From the NCBI GenBank assembly GCA_050248735.1, contig JBFWRU010000016.1, positions 1 through 64,000 of the forward strand: DNA of 64,000 nt, in the 5' to 3' direction. This DNA comes from JACKFE01 sp050248735 (GTDB lineage: Bacteria; Nitrospirota; Nitrospiria; Nitrospirales; UBA8639). Made by a program: the position numbers and the translations under genes. Below are positions 63,846-64,000 of the stretch, one piece after another. A model generated the notes under the pieces. The model saw only the letters and a list, made by a program, of their open reading frames with translations. It made no database searches and had not been told where the DNA came from. Each line of letters opens with the position of its first letter. Position 1 is the stretch's first letter.

Positions 63846-64000
63846 TTATTCCAAATTTGCCGGACCCAGTCCGAACGCGTGGTCCGAAGAACCGCCACGG
63901 TTTTGAACCCGATGTTGAGGCGGTTCCACGCGTTGATGGACATCACCAAAAACGTCAGGTCTGAGAGTTCCTTCTCCGACAACTGGATGCGCACGCCGTC
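63846..64000 (-). pseudogene. carboxymuconolactone decarboxylase-like protein, 3' end, frameshifted
   Basis: The gene runs off the right edge. The visible part has E-L-S-D-L-T, then I-N-A-W-N-R-L-N-I-G-F-K-T-V, the C-terminal signature of CMD/AhpD-like proteins. At about 63895 the family would continue P-G. A one-base deletion moves the frame, and in the shifted frame G-S-S-D-H-A-F-G-L-G-P-A-N-L-E ends in TAA at 63846, right before the terminator. In the unshifted frame translation reads through the terminator to 63752. This could be a sequencing error as well as a mutation. Confidence 0.7.

Overview
The window looks like a chromosomal segment of a Gram-negative bacterium of moderate G+C content, most likely a Nitrospira-type member of the Nitrospirota. 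This is inferred from gene order (aroQ-efp-accB-accC-thiE), a very high density of two-component and hybrid signalling genes, two RpoD-like sigma factors close together, lipoprotein and Tat signals, and general protein style. It was not confirmed by any search. No rRNA, tRNA, CRISPR array or replication origin was seen.

Layout. The left edge (1-122) is the end of an IS3-family insertion sequence, next to a ClpS-like adaptor gene. From 0.7 to 9.6 kb there are a lysine-rich protein, a dienelactone-hydrolase-fold protein that has lost its catalytic triad, secreted hypotheticals, bifunctional proline catabolism enzyme PutA, an SDR reductase and bioD. A minus-strand operon with a good sigma-70 promoter (aroQ-efp-accB-accC-thiE, 9.5-13.3 kb) is followed by housekeeping genes: DUF2779, DUF4112, hemW, a flavin reductase, hsp20, oligopeptidase B and arfB. 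Two sigma-70 factors flank an OmpR-type two-component pair (21-26.6 kb).

From 27.1 to 46.8 kb lies a signalling island. It holds a REC-GGDEF-EAL protein, a multi-PAS membrane kinase with two Rcp1-like response regulators, a REC-PAS-kinase-REC hybrid, a REC-kinase with a receiver/CheC-phosphatase partner, and a final trio (response regulator, REC-kinase, REC-kinase). The trio is preceded by a recognisable cyclic-di-GMP-I (GEMM) riboswitch and an intrinsic terminator. A redox and membrane block (two flavin disulfide oxidoreductases, a TVP38/TMEM64 membrane protein and a DUF3047 protein) sits inside the island. The likely logic is that a local enzyme makes or breaks c-di-GMP and the riboswitch reads that pool to switch phosphorelay proteins.

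From 46.9 to 59 kb are a thioredoxin-fold protein, an ECF sigma/zinc-finger anti-sigma pair, a LuxR-type regulator, a large TPR protein, CorA, a decayed PPK2 polyphosphate kinase gene, a Tat-exported sulfite-oxidase-like molybdoenzyme, two paralogous tiny proteins flanking a lipoprotein, a glycogen-synthase-like glycosyltransferase and class I fumarase.

The last 5 kb look like an accessory zone. They contain a WD40 relic, small stand-alone enzymes (tautomerase, gamma-glutamylcyclotransferase, TfoX-like), a DedA-rhodanese fusion, a transposase relic, a cupin, an NmrA-like protein and a frameshifted carboxymuconolactone-decarboxylase-like gene cut by the window edge.
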